NCBI GenBank assembly: GCA_017434845.1
Contig: JAFSGD010000016.1
Coordinates: 1-45,041 of the forward strand
Length of the DNA: 45,041 bases
Source of the DNA: Clostridia bacterium
GTDB taxonomy: Bacteria > Bacillota > Clostridia > Oscillospirales > CAG-382
Direction: 5' to 3'
Part shown: positions 25,485 to 33,741 of the stretch, one piece after another
Position numbering within the stretch: position 1 is the stretch's first letter
Layout: every line of letters starts with the position of its first letter
Translations under genes and position numbers: made by a program
The notes under the pieces: model-generated
Seen by the model: the letters and a program-made list of their open reading frames with translations, nothing else
Databases searched by the model: none
What the model was told of the DNA's origin: nothing

Positions 25485-26042
25485 ATGAAAAAAATTAGAA
25501 TCATCTCGCTTGTTCTTGTCTGCGCAATGCTTCTTTTCGCAGTAGCAAGCGTTTCTGCTTCCGCGGCAACCGTTACGTTCAAGCCCGAAACGGTAAACTC
25601 CAAAATCTACGGCGTTCCTGCCAATTCTACCGTTAAGGTTCTTAAATCCGCATACTATAACACCATCATCGATGTTTATGATGCAAACGGTAAATCGGTC
25701 AGCGCCGGCGATACCACCAAGATCGGCACGGGCTTTACCGTCAGAATCAACGGCAGACCCTACACCGCAGTTGTAATGGGCGACGTTGACGGCGACGGCG
25801 TTCTTTCCGCAAAGGATTACGCTCTCGTTAAGAGAACCTATCTCGGCAGCGCAGGCGAAGCCGCTCTTTCGGGAATTTATCTTGAAGCTGCAGGCGTTAA
25901 AGCAGGCGACAGCCTTGCCGCACTTCATTATATGATGCTTAAGAGAGCTTGTCTCGGCACCTATAACATCAACCGCGATTATACCGTTGATCCTTATGAT
26001 CCCGGTGCAGGCGAATCCGGCTGGACTTCCGGTTGGGTATAA
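25485..26042 (+). CDS. Small secreted dockerin protein
   Basis: 185 residues from ATG 25485; GGAGG (25473-25477) lies 7 bases upstream. Residues 1-27 form a signal peptide ending SASAA. A short beta domain (about 30-95) has the pattern VDVYDANGKSV...IGTGFTVRING, also found before the dockerin of the 22158 protein. The first dockerin loop DVDGDGVLSAKD is intact; the second, at about 155-170, reads GVKAGDSLAALHYMMLKRA and lacks calcium ligands. The tail is Pro/Gly/Trp rich. It probably serves as a cohesin-docking extracellular protein. It follows the short oxidoreductase by 22 bases and ends before a strong hairpin at 26073. Confidence 0.83.
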   Translation: MKKIRIISLVLVCAMLLFAVASVSASAATVTFKPETVNSKIYGVPANSTVKVLKSAYYNTIIDVYDANGKSVSAGDTTKIGTGFTVRINGRPYTAVVMGDVDGDGVLSAKDYALVKRTYLGSAGEAALSGIYLEAAGVKAGDSLAALHYMMLKRACLGTYNINRDYTVDPYDPGAGESGWTSGWV

Positions 26043-26072
26043 TACCAAGTGGAATAACTTTTGAGATTATAG

Positions 26073-26102
26073 CAAGAACCCCCTCGTTCGAGGGGGTTCT
26101 TG
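26073..26102. terminator. Long perfect hairpin after the dockerin gene
   Basis: 14-bp perfect stem with a TT loop (CAAGAACCCCCTCG and its complement). There is no T tract directly after it; the second hairpin at 26107 supplies one. Confidence 0.75.
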
Positions 26103-26106
26103 TATC

Positions 26107-26139
26107 AAAAAGGGAGCTTTTTGAAAAAAGCCCCCTTTT
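26107..26139. terminator. Terminator of the repeated GGGGC/GCCCC family
   Basis: Stem of A5GGG…CCCTTTT type with one A-C mismatch and the loop-side CTTTTTGAAAAAAG, followed by T4. It is close in sequence to those at 36962 and 37943. It lies between convergent genes. Confidence 0.85.
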
Positions 26140-26150
26140 AATTTCAGTGT

Positions 26151-27092
26151 TCACACGACCGTCTTTAAAAGCGCATACATAAGCGGAATTGTAACGATGC
26201 AAAGCGTGTGCGATATCATGGCCATCGAGGCGCCGGTCGCGGTGTCGCCGCCGTATGCGGCAGGGAAGATGACCGTGTTCAGCCCAAGCGGCGTTGCAAA
26301 GGCGAAGAAGCAAAGCGTTACGGTTTTTTCGTCTGCGCCGAGCAGAATAAGCATTGCAACGAAAATTGCGGGAAAAACAAGAAGTCTGAGCGCGGTTGCT
26401 ATATAAACCTTTTTGTTTTTAAGCAACTTTCTGATGTTGTAATCTCCGATAACAAAACCGGTTAAAACCATTGCAACAGGGCCCATGCAGGCAGAAAAGT
26501 TTGAAAGCGTTGTTGTGATAAAAGCGGGAACGTATTGCTGAACGCCCGAAAGACCGAGCACGATTCCGATAACAATGGAAATAACGGTTGGGTTAAGCAG
26601 ATTTGAAAACGAGCTTTTCTTATTTTCGCCCTCGGGAATAAGAATGGTTATGCCCCAGGTGTAGACCGCAACGTTAAGCGGAAGAATGAAAAGCAGATAA
26701 TCATAAAGGAACTCGTCGCCGAGAATTGCGGGAACTATCGCGTTGCCCATAAAGCTGAAGTTGCCGAAGGTGAGCGCGTATTTGTAAATTGCCTTTTGGT
26801 ATTTTTCCTTTGCGAAAAAGCCCGAAAGCAAATAAGCGGCGGCGATCGCAACGGCAACCGCGAGAACGCAATAAAGGATCATCTTGTATTGCTCGGCAAG
26901 CGAAGCAACCGTGCAGTATTTCATAAACGTGCTTATAATAAGTGATGGCACGAGCACGTAGTTTTCAAGCTTTGATAGCACGGTTGCGGCAGAATCCGGC
27001 AAAAGCTTCTTTTTGTTAAGTATAAAGCCGATAACCATGCAAAGAAACATAACAAGCATCGGCGAAAGCGTTGCTGTAAAAACTGTAAGCAT
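26151..27092 (-). CDS. AEC family transporter (auxin efflux carrier type)
   Basis: 313 residues with about ten hydrophobic segments. It has the AEC/PF03547 layout: the N-terminal helix with LSPMLVMFLCMVIGFILNKK, a KLENYVLVPSLIIS segment, and the second half with GPVAMVLTGFVIGD and FATPLGLNTVIFPAAYGGDT. Bacterial members carry organic acids such as malate or malonate across the cytoplasmic membrane; the substrate is not predictable. A GAGG SD precedes ATG 27092 by 6 bases. It is monocistronic with its own promoter. Confidence 0.9.
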   Translation of the reverse strand: MLTVFTATLSPMLVMFLCMVIGFILNKKKLLPDSAATVLSKLENYVLVPSLIISTFMKYCTVASLAEQYKMILYCVLAVAVAIAAAYLLSGFFAKEKYQKAIYKYALTFGNFSFMGNAIVPAILGDEFLYDYLLFILPLNVAVYTWGITILIPEGENKKSSFSNLLNPTVISIVIGIVLGLSGVQQYVPAFITTTLSNFSACMGPVAMVLTGFVIGDYNIRKLLKNKKVYIATALRLLVFPAIFVAMLILLGADEKTVTLCFFAFATPLGLNTVIFPAAYGGDTATGASMAMISHTLCIVTIPLMYALLKTVV

Positions 27093-27124
27093 AAAAAACC
27101 TCGGTTCTTTTGATACATTCGGGG

Positions 27125-27153
27125 ATTATATCACAATAAACTTAAAAAGTAAA
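27125..27153 (-). promoter_or_regulatory. Promoter of the AEC transporter gene
   Basis: Minus strand TTTACT (27148-27153), 17-base spacer, TATAAT (27125-27130). Confidence 0.7.
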
Positions 27154-27188
27154 CATGAAATTGCACTTAAACGCAAAAATAGGTAAAC

Positions 27189-27214
27189 AAAAGCCCTCAT
27201 ACAAGAGGGCTTTT
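27189..27214. terminator. Intrinsic terminator after the tldD-pmbA-lipoprotein group
   Basis: 10-bp stem AAAAGCCCTC / GAGGGCTTTT with a 6-base loop. It lies a few bases downstream of the lipoprotein stop on the minus strand. Confidence 0.85.
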
Positions 27215-27219
27215 GATGT

Positions 27220-27648
27220 TTATTTCTTCTTTATCTCTTCGCATTTAATGCGGTAGATATCATCTTTGTCGGCGGTAACCTTAAGCTTAAAGATGCGTGC
27301 ATCGGCGTTGTTTAAGCGGAATTGAATCTCCTGCTCTCCGACCGCAACGGGCTTGAAGATGATCGTTTTATAGGATGCCGTTCCGCCCATTCCCATAAAG
27401 CCGAATTCCTTTGTTTCTTCAGAATTGTGGAATTCCTTTATGCAATACATACTGTCGACGTAATAATCCCAAACGCCTTCGTTATCGATTATCGAGGTCA
27501 TATAAAAGCTTATCATGTCGGTTCCGTTGTTTTCATAAACAACAAATTCAAGATCGGTTTCGGGCTTTTCCGTGAACGAGCAGGAAGAAAGACCGAGTGC
27601 AATCGAAAAAACGAGGATCAACGCGGTGAGCTTAAAAGCTTTCTTCAT
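27220..27648 (-). CDS. Small lipoprotein, chagasin (I42 inhibitor)-like
   Basis: 142 residues. The signal peptide has the lipobox LGLSSC (Cys near 23). The body has a beta-rich pattern with GVWDYYVDS at the place of the NPTTGYxW loop and GMGGTASYKTIIFKP at the place of the GxGG loop of chagasin/I42 cysteine-protease inhibitors, but the final RPW motif is replaced by QFRLNN. The resemblance is inference from loop order only. It is a surface-anchored protein. It lies 36 bases after pmbA in the same direction, with its own AGGAGG SD. Confidence 0.7.
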   Translation of the reverse strand: MKKAFKLTALILVFSIALGLSSCSFTEKPETDLEFVVYENNGTDMISFYMTSIIDNEGVWDYYVDSMYCIKEFHNSEETKEFGFMGMGGTASYKTIIFKPVAVGEQEIQFRLNNADARIFKLKVTADKDDIYRIKCEEIKKK

Positions 27649-27684
27649 AAAAAACCTCCTATGTATGCGGCGAAAAGCCGCTTT

Positions 27685-28986
27685 TTATTTACCCGAAACG
27701 GTAATTCCGCCAAACGCCATATAAGGCGCAACAACGCTTCCGTCAACAAGCGTTTCCTTGCTTATCGCAACAAGATTGTTAAGCATATCGGCAAGGTTGC
27801 CGCTTATCATCGTTTCGCTCAGCGCCGAAACTATCTTTCCGTTTTCAATAAGGAATCCGTTTTTGGCAACGCCCGAGAATTCGCCGTTGGTTCCGGGGCT
27901 TCCGCCCGAGAATCTGCCGATCAAAACGCCTTTTTCAATTCCTTTTATAATATCGTCAAGCGGTGTTTCGCCGCCCTCGATGATCATCGAAAACGAGCTG
28001 TTCTTCGCGCGTTTGTTGCCGGTTTTGTTGGCAACGTATTGCGAAAGCATAAAGCTGTTGAGCTTTCCGTTTTTAATAAGGTCGAAATCCTCCGAAATAA
28101 AGCCTTCGCCCGTGTAAAACTCGCGGTTGACTATTCGCTTGTCGCTCGGGCAGAACGAAACGCTTATTCTTTCGTCGGCAACCTGAGAGCCGAGCTTGTC
28201 TTTCCAAATCGAGGTGCCGTCAAGAATTGTCATATCCGAAACGAAATTATCGCAAATATTGCCGAAAACCGTTCCCGCAAGGCAGGCGGGCGCGAAAATA
28301 ACCGTACCCTCGAATTTTCCCTCGGGCGAAACGGTATCGATCTGATTTTCAACGTCTTGAAGCTCGCGGTCGATCATCGCGCATTCGATAAAGGGCGTGT
28401 CAAGGTTGTCGACGGTAACGTCGCTTCCGTAGAATGAGGTTGCCTTCTCGCCGCGGTGCGCCGAATACATAAGCTCTGCAACGTAGCTTCCGCGCTTGGT
28501 GTAATAGGTGTTGCCCGTTGTGCTCATATAAACGGTTTTGCGCAGGGAATGGGTAACTATCATCTGCTCCATAATAATAAGCGGATGACGTTCTTTAATG
28601 CTGTTAAGCAGCTCTTCGGTGCGGAAAAAGAGCTTTTCGGTATCGGGCACGAGCGCACCCGAAACAAAGCTTTTTTCGCCGTTGCCCGCGGCGATCTCCC
28701 ATGCATCGTCGGGCTCGCCGCTGTTTGCGGTTGCGATGCTGTTGGCAACAGCGTCGCGAACGGCATCCTCGTCAAAGCGGTTTATTGAAACCGAGCCCTT
28801 CTTTCCGCCGACAAAAACGGTTATTGCAACCGAACGGTCGAAAAGGGTTCTGAAAAGCGAAAACTCGCCGCCGTCAACGTTGAATTCGCGCGTTTCGCGC
28901 TCGGTAACCGAGCAGTGCGCGGTATCAACGCCAAGCTCCTTTGCGGTATTAAGTGCAAATTCGGCTATATTCTTATATTTTTCCAT
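27685..28986 (-). CDS. pmbA: TldD/PmbA family protein, PmbA (TldE) subunit
   Basis: 433 residues. The sequence follows PmbA/TldE: N-terminal domain with ARETREFNVDGGEFSLF-like segment (ERETREFNVDGGEFSLF), DRSVAITVFVGGKKGS, and the C-terminal GGETPLDDIIKGIEKGVLI and SPGTNGEFSGVAKNGFLIENG segments. PmbA lacks the zinc motif itself and works as the partner of TldD in a heterodimeric protease that trims peptides, including ribosomal peptides. The gene starts 1 base after tldD ends, and its SD GGAGG is inside tldD, so they are coupled. Confidence 0.92.
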   Translation of the reverse strand: MEKYKNIAEFALNTAKELGVDTAHCSVTERETREFNVDGGEFSLFRTLFDRSVAITVFVGGKKGSVSINRFDEDAVRDAVANSIATANSGEPDDAWEIAAGNGEKSFVSGALVPDTEKLFFRTEELLNSIKERHPLIIMEQMIVTHSLRKTVYMSTTGNTYYTKRGSYVAELMYSAHRGEKATSFYGSDVTVDNLDTPFIECAMIDRELQDVENQIDTVSPEGKFEGTVIFAPACLAGTVFGNICDNFVSDMTILDGTSIWKDKLGSQVADERISVSFCPSDKRIVNREFYTGEGFISEDFDLIKNGKLNSFMLSQYVANKTGNKRAKNSSFSMIIEGGETPLDDIIKGIEKGVLIGRFSGGSPGTNGEFSGVAKNGFLIENGKIVSALSETMISGNLADMLNNLVAISKETLVDGSVVAPYMAFGGITVSGK

Positions 28987-28987
28987 A

Positions 28988-30373
28988 TCAGCGACCTCCG
29001 ATTATAACCTTACAGCGAATTGCGGGACCGCCCATTCCGACGGGCATGGGCTGCTTCTTACCGCAGAAGCCTGAGCTCGACCAGGTAACCGTATCGGATA
29101 CCATGTCAACCGTTTTAAGCATTTCAAAGGCAACGCCCGAAATCGTGGTGTCGAGCAAGGCTCTGCCGAGCTTTCCGTTCTTTATCTCATATCCCATCGA
29201 AACGCCGAACATAAATTCGCCCGTTGTGTCTGCCTGACCGTTGCTTGAATCGATAAGATAATAACCGTCTTCAACCGAGGCGATAATATCCTCAAGCTTG
29301 TCGCTTCCGGGCAAAACCGCGGTGTTGCGCATTCTTATAAGCGGCTCGTCCGAGAACGCCCAAGCGCGTGCGTTTCCGCAGGGGGTCATTCCGAAATGCT
29401 GTGCAGATTCGCGGTTGTTCATATATCCGACAAGGATTCCGTTTTCGATTATCCTTGCGTCGCTTGCCTCAACGCCTTCGTCGTCGACGTAAACGGGCAG
29501 GGGCGTTTTTTCGCCGAATGCGGTGTTGGCAAAGTCGGTCAAGCTGACCTTTTCGCTCGCAACCTGCTTGCCGAGGTTGTGCGCGGCAACGCTTCCGCCG
29601 AGAACAAGGTCGGCTTCAACGGTATGGCCGACGGCTTCATGCGCGAGCATTCCCGTCATCATGCCGCCGAGAACCACGGTTTTTTCGCCCGCGTCGGCAT
29701 AAACACCCTCGCGCTTTTTCATAAGGTTTTCATAAAGCGCGTCGATGCCCTCGTAAAGCGCCTTCGGGTCGGAAAAATTGGCGTTGAAGCCGCCTTCGCC
29801 GCCAAACGCCTTGAAAAGCTCAACCGGCTTTCCGTCGGGCGTTTCGGAATTCATAAAAACGTAAACGTAAGAGCGTTGCAGGCAGGTGTGTGCATCAACG
29901 CCGTTTGAAACGCGAAGAAGCTTTTCCATGGAATCCTCGCGCGAAGCGATCATTCTGCTTGCGAGATTCTTGTATTTTTCGGCGATATAGCTGTCTATTT
30001 CGCGCGCGAATTCAACGTAAAGCTTTTGCTCGCAATCGTCAACGTCGCTTTCCAATGCGCGATATCCCGAATTAATGCAGGGAAGCGCGGGCTTGCCCTT
30101 TGCAACGTGGAGATCCATAAATTCGGCATTTTCGGTGGCGGCGCGAAGCACAGCCTCGGCAGCCTCGGGCGAATATTCGGCCATCGAAGAGAAGCCGTAA
30201 ACACCGTTTTTGTAAACACGCACCGAAATGCCCGAAATATCCGAGCGGCTGTTTCCGGTGAGCGCGCCCGAAACGATGGTTGCGTTTCTCGAGCGCGAAA
30301 CCTGGCCGCGAAGCTCTGTGTGGGCATCGGGGGCGAAAATTATCTTTTTGGGAGTTAAAATATCCTTTATCAA
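28988..30373 (-). CDS. tldD: TldD family metalloprotease subunit
   Basis: 461 residues with the zinc-binding HExxxH motif HEAVGHTVEAD near residue 245. The C-terminal FGVSMGYEIKNGKLGRALLDTTISG is also typical. The N-terminal domain shows DISGISVRVYKNGVYGFSS, as expected. The start is TTG (30371-30373), 9 bases after GGAGG; no better ATG lies nearby. TldD carries the active site and pairs with PmbA in the cytoplasm to cleave unfolded peptides. No ribosomally made peptide precursor gene was found nearby, so a housekeeping role is likely. Confidence 0.93.
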   Translation of the reverse strand: MIKDILTPKKIIFAPDAHTELRGQVSRSRNATIVSGALTGNSRSDISGISVRVYKNGVYGFSSMAEYSPEAAEAVLRAATENAEFMDLHVAKGKPALPCINSGYRALESDVDDCEQKLYVEFAREIDSYIAEKYKNLASRMIASREDSMEKLLRVSNGVDAHTCLQRSYVYVFMNSETPDGKPVELFKAFGGEGGFNANFSDPKALYEGIDALYENLMKKREGVYADAGEKTVVLGGMMTGMLAHEAVGHTVEADLVLGGSVAAHNLGKQVASEKVSLTDFANTAFGEKTPLPVYVDDEGVEASDARIIENGILVGYMNNRESAQHFGMTPCGNARAWAFSDEPLIRMRNTAVLPGSDKLEDIIASVEDGYYLIDSSNGQADTTGEFMFGVSMGYEIKNGKLGRALLDTTISGVAFEMLKTVDMVSDTVTWSSSGFCGKKQPMPVGMGGPAIRCKVIIGGR

Positions 30374-30406
30374 AAGCTTATACCTCCGTTTTTCTGTCTT
30401 TTTACT

Positions 30407-30435
30407 ATTATACCACCCGACAACCCGAAAGTAAA
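30407..30435 (-). promoter_or_regulatory. Promoter of the tldD-pmbA operon
   Basis: Minus strand TTTACT (30430-30435), 17-base spacer, TATAAT (30407-30412). Confidence 0.75.
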
Positions 30436-30517
30436 CAACTCAAACGTAAAATGCGCTTTTTTCAACGTAGGTTGCGGTTAATTTTCGGTAAAGATTAAGA
30501 AAAGAGCGGTATACATA

Positions 30518-30546
30518 TTGAATTAATAAAAAAATTGTGTTAAAAT
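30518..30546 (+). promoter_or_regulatory. Promoter of the decarboxylase beta/gamma operon
   Basis: TTGAAT (30518-30523), 17-base spacer, TAAAAT (30541-30546), 47 bases before the ATG at 30593. Confidence 0.72.
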
Positions 30547-30592
30547 TGAGCGAATATGAGCTGTTCGCTCTTTTACTCGAAAGGAAAAGAAA

Positions 30593-31711
30593 ATGCAAGA
30601 CCTTTTAAAACTGTTTGAAAATGCCGCAGAGCTGATAACGGTTGAGGGAGTCAAGATGGTTATCATGTGGCTCATCGGCGGCGCGCTTATCTTTCTTGCC
30701 ATCAAGAAAGAAATGGAGCCAACTCTTCTGTTGCCCATCGGCTTTGGCGCAATACTCGTTAACCTTCCCAATTCGGGTGCTATCGGCCCCGAAGGTCCTC
30801 TTTCGGTATTGTATAACGCAGGTATAGCCAACGAGCTTTTCCCGTTAATACTGTTTATCGGTATCGGCGCGATGATCGACTTCGGTCCTCTTCTCTCCAA
30901 TCCTAAGCTTATGGTGTTCGGCGGTGCGGCTCAGTTCGGCATATTCTTCACGCTTTGCATGGCTTCGATGTTCTTTGCCGATAAGGATGCGGCTTCTATC
31001 GCAATTATCGGTGCGGCAGACGGCCCCACCTCTATTTTCGTTGCAAACGTTCTCGGCTCGGATTATAAGGGTGCGATAACCGTTGCGGCATATTCCTATA
31101 TGGCGCTCGTTCCGATCATTCAGCCCCCCGTTATCAAGCTTTTAACCACCAAAAAGGAACGCATGATAAAAATGCCCTACGTTCAGGCAGAGGTTTCCAA
31201 AACCACCCGAATCCTCTTCCCGATAATCATAACCATCGTTGCGGGCATCGTTGCTCCCGCCTCGGTTGCTCTTGTCGGCTTTCTTATGTTTGGTAATCTT
31301 ATCCGTGAATGCGGCGTTCTCGATTCGCTTTCCGAAACCGCGCAAAAGGTTCTTGCAAACCTTGTTACCATATTCCTCGGTATCACCATTGCATCTCAAA
31401 TGCAGGCAGAGCGCTTCCTCCATCCCGCAACCCTTCTTATCATGGGTCTCGGTCTCGTTGCGTTCATCTTCGATACCGCAGGCGGCGTTCTCTTCGCAAA
31501 GCTTTTAAACCTCTTCCTCAAAACCAAGGTCAACCCCATGATCGGTGCGGCTGGTATTTCGGCATTCCCGATGTCGGGCCGTGTCGTTCATAAGATGGCT
31601 CTTAAGGAAGACCCTCAAAACTTCATTCTTATGCAGGCTACCGGTGTTAACGTTTCGGGTCAGATCGCATCTGTTATCGCAGGCGGCTTGATACTCAACT
31701 TCTTCGGTTAA
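30593..31711 (+). CDS. Na+-translocating decarboxylase beta subunit (OadB/GcdB family)
   Basis: 372 residues with about ten membrane helices. The family signature is clear: KKEMEPTLLLPIGFGAILVNLP, GIGAMIDFGPLLSNPK, IGAADGPTSIF, NVLGSDYKGAITVAAYSYMA (with the Asp that binds sodium) and FDTAGGVLFAKLLNLF. Beta subunits couple decarboxylation of biotin-bound carboxylate to sodium export. The gene is preceded by its own promoter and GAAAGGAAAA SD. Downstream is a small gamma-like subunit; an alpha/carboxyltransferase and biotin-carrier subunit are not in this window, so the acid substrate (oxaloacetate, glutaconyl-CoA, methylmalonyl-CoA) cannot be named. Confidence 0.94.
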   Translation: MQDLLKLFENAAELITVEGVKMVIMWLIGGALIFLAIKKEMEPTLLLPIGFGAILVNLPNSGAIGPEGPLSVLYNAGIANELFPLILFIGIGAMIDFGPLLSNPKLMVFGGAAQFGIFFTLCMASMFFADKDAASIAIIGAADGPTSIFVANVLGSDYKGAITVAAYSYMALVPIIQPPVIKLLTTKKERMIKMPYVQAEVSKTTRILFPIIITIVAGIVAPASVALVGFLMFGNLIRECGVLDSLSETAQKVLANLVTIFLGITIASQMQAERFLHPATLLIMGLGLVAFIFDTAGGVLFAKLLNLFLKTKVNPMIGAAGISAFPMSGRVVHKMALKEDPQNFILMQATGVNVSGQIASVIAGGLILNFFG

Positions 31712-31730
31712 TGCAGGGAGGCAGAATAAA

Positions 31731-32030
31731 ATGAAAAAAGCATTTATTGTAATTCTAACCTGCTTTGTTCTCGCAAGCCTTTTCGCTTTTGCGGTTTCCG
31801 CAGAGAATGCAGATGAATCCTCGGCAGTTGTTGAATCTGCCGAATCGCTTTCCGAAGAAAAGGAAGAGGGCGCTGTTGAAGACCTCGAAATAACCTTTAA
31901 CCCCGCCGGATTCCTAACTCACGTAGGCAAAATGGGCTTCGGTATGATAGGTATATTCGTTGTGATCGGCGTTATAGTTATCATAACCTATCTTCTTAAC
32001 AAGATCAGCAGCGGAAAGAAAAAAGAATAA
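31731..32030 (+). CDS. Probable gamma subunit of the Na+-pumping decarboxylase (OadG-like)
   Basis: 99 residues. An N-terminal hydrophobic segment (about 5-24, signal-like, ending VSAEN) is followed by an acidic Ser/Glu linker and one strong membrane helix (about 65-90), then a short basic tail. OadG subunits are short, single-helix proteins that follow or precede beta and stabilise the complex; here position and topology support that. The N-terminal signal-like part is longer than in typical OadG. AGGGAGG lies upstream; the gap after the beta gene is 19 bases. Confidence 0.7.
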   Translation: MKKAFIVILTCFVLASLFAFAVSAENADESSAVVESAESLSEEKEEGAVEDLEITFNPAGFLTHVGKMGFGMIGIFVVIGVIVIITYLLNKISSGKKKE

Positions 32031-32038
32031 TAACACGG

Positions 32039-32070
32039 TCGGCGCTATGCTATAAAAGTATAACGCCGAT
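32039..32070 (+). terminator. Terminator of the decarboxylase subunit operon
   Basis: Stem TCGGCG / CGCCGA with an inner TATA-AAAG-TATA hairpin and a bulge, followed by a T-rich run. Confidence 0.72.
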
Positions 32071-32096
32071 TTGTTTTATTAAAAACCGAAAAAATC

Positions 32097-32125
32097 TTGC
32101 TTATTTCGCCTATTTCGGTTATACT
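32097..32125 (+). promoter_or_regulatory. Promoter of malQ
   Basis: TTGCTT (32097-32102), 17-base spacer, TATACT (32120-32125), 29 bases before ATG 32155. Confidence 0.7.
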
Positions 32126-32154
32126 GTTAAAAACTTTATTGCAAGGTGAACGAT

Positions 32155-33654
32155 ATGAGCATAACCAAAAGAGGCAGCGGCGTGCTGATGAGCATTTCAA
32201 CCCTTCCTTCTGAATACGGCATAGGTGTTTTCGGCAGGGAAGCGGTCGCCTTTGCCGAAAAAATAAAAGAAATGGGCTTTGCCTATTGGCAGGTTCTGCC
32301 CTTCACTCCGCTTGATTACGGCAACTCGCCCTATGGCTCCGACAGTGCATTTGCGGGCAACGAGCTTTATATAAGCCCCGATCTTATGGTCGATAGCGGA
32401 TATATTACCTACGACGAGGCAAAAGCCTTTAAATACGGCGGCACTCCCTATACGGCAGATTATGCCTTTGCTTATGAATCGAAAAACAAGCTTTTAAGGC
32501 TTGCGTTTTCCCGCCTTTCCGAAGAATTCAAGCAAAAGCTTGATGAATATGCAGAGGAATCGGGCCTTTTCGCTCATTGCCTCTACCGTGCTCTTAAATC
32601 GAAAAACGGCGGAAAGCATTTTTGGGAATGGGAGCAGGGCGCAAAGTATTCAGAGGCGCTTTCGCTTGCGAGTGAGCTTAAAGAAGAAATACGTCTGAAT
32701 GCGTTTGCACAGTATCTTTTCCACACGCAATGGAAAGACACCAAAGAACGTATCAACGCGCTCGGAGTTAAAATAATCGGCGATATGCCTATCTACGTCT
32801 CGCGCGACAGCGTTGACGTTTGGGCATCGCCCGAGCTTTTCGATATCGACCCCGAAACCTTCACGCCCGCTTTCGTTGCGGGCTGTCCGCCCGATTACTT
32901 CTCCGAGGACGGTCAGCTTTGGGGCAACCCGCTTTATAATTGGAAAAACCATGCAAGCCAAGGCTATGAATGGTGGATCTCGAGAATAAAGCATTCCTTC
33001 GAACTCTATGATCTCTTGCGAATCGACCATTTCCGCGCGTTTGCGTCCTATTGGGCGGTGCCCGGCAACGCAAAAACCGCAAGAGACGGAAAATGGCTTA
33101 AGGGCCCCAAGATGAAGCTGTTTTCCGCGGTTAAAAAGGCGCTCGGCGACGTTCCCATAATTGCCGAGGATCTCGGCGTTTTCGGCGAGGACGTTATAAA
33201 GCTTCTTTCCGACAGCAAATTCCCCGGAATGAGAATTATTCAGTTCGGCTTCGTTCCGGGCGACGATTCCACTCATTTGCCGCACAACTATCCCATAAAC
33301 AGCATTTCTTATATCGGAACACACGATAACAACACCCTGCTCGGCTGGCTTTGGGAGGCAACCGAAGAGGAACGCGCCTTTGCGCTTTCTTATTGCGGCT
33401 TTGAAAGCGGCGATTGGGGCAGGGGCGGCTATGATGCGCCCGCCTGCCGCAAGATAATCGAAACGGTTTGGCGTTCAAGCTCGATTCTTGCGATAATTCC
33501 TTTCCAAGACCTTTGCGGCTTCGGAAGCGATGCCCGAATGAATATTCCGGGCGACGATCAGGGCAACTGGCGCTTCAGAACAACGGCAGAAACGATCGAT
33601 TCGATCGATAAGGAATATTTCCTTTCCATCAACGAACTTTACCGCAGAAAATAA
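32155..33654 (+). CDS. malQ: 4-alpha-glucanotransferase (amylomaltase)
   Basis: 499 residues from ATG 32155 behind AAGGTG; a GTG at 32146 is too near the SD. It is a GH77 enzyme: GVLMSISTLPSEYGIG near the N-terminus, SPYGSDSAFAGNELYISPDL, the nucleophile region RIDHFRAFASYW, the acid/base segment IAEDLGVFGEDV, and GTHDNNTLLGWL for the third catalytic Asp. It transfers 1,4-alpha-glucan chains in maltodextrin or glycogen metabolism in the cytoplasm. No glycogen phosphorylase or maltose transporter gene is next to it. Confidence 0.96.
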   Translation: MSITKRGSGVLMSISTLPSEYGIGVFGREAVAFAEKIKEMGFAYWQVLPFTPLDYGNSPYGSDSAFAGNELYISPDLMVDSGYITYDEAKAFKYGGTPYTADYAFAYESKNKLLRLAFSRLSEEFKQKLDEYAEESGLFAHCLYRALKSKNGGKHFWEWEQGAKYSEALSLASELKEEIRLNAFAQYLFHTQWKDTKERINALGVKIIGDMPIYVSRDSVDVWASPELFDIDPETFTPAFVAGCPPDYFSEDGQLWGNPLYNWKNHASQGYEWWISRIKHSFELYDLLRIDHFRAFASYWAVPGNAKTARDGKWLKGPKMKLFSAVKKALGDVPIIAEDLGVFGEDVIKLLSDSKFPGMRIIQFGFVPGDDSTHLPHNYPINSISYIGTHDNNTLLGWLWEATEEERAFALSYCGFESGDWGRGGYDAPACRKIIETVWRSSSILAIIPFQDLCGFGSDARMNIPGDDQGNWRFRTTAETIDSIDKEYFLSINELYRRK

Positions 33655-33677
33655 TTATTTAAATTACAAAAATGGGC

Positions 33678-33705
33678 TTGAAATCATAAATAATTGTGGT
33701 ATAAT
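33678..33705 (+). promoter_or_regulatory. Promoter of the third oxidoreductase gene
   Basis: TTGAAA (33678-33683), 16-base spacer, TATAAT (33700-33705), 36 bases before ATG 33742. Confidence 0.8.
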
Positions 33706-33741
33706 CCAAGTGAATAATAAAAAGTATTCAGAGGTTTTATT

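Noticed and set aside
27322-28437. A 371-codon plus-strand frame over pmbA and the chagasin-like lipoprotein
   Set aside because: Antisense shadow without SD; it crosses two real genes and an intergenic gap.
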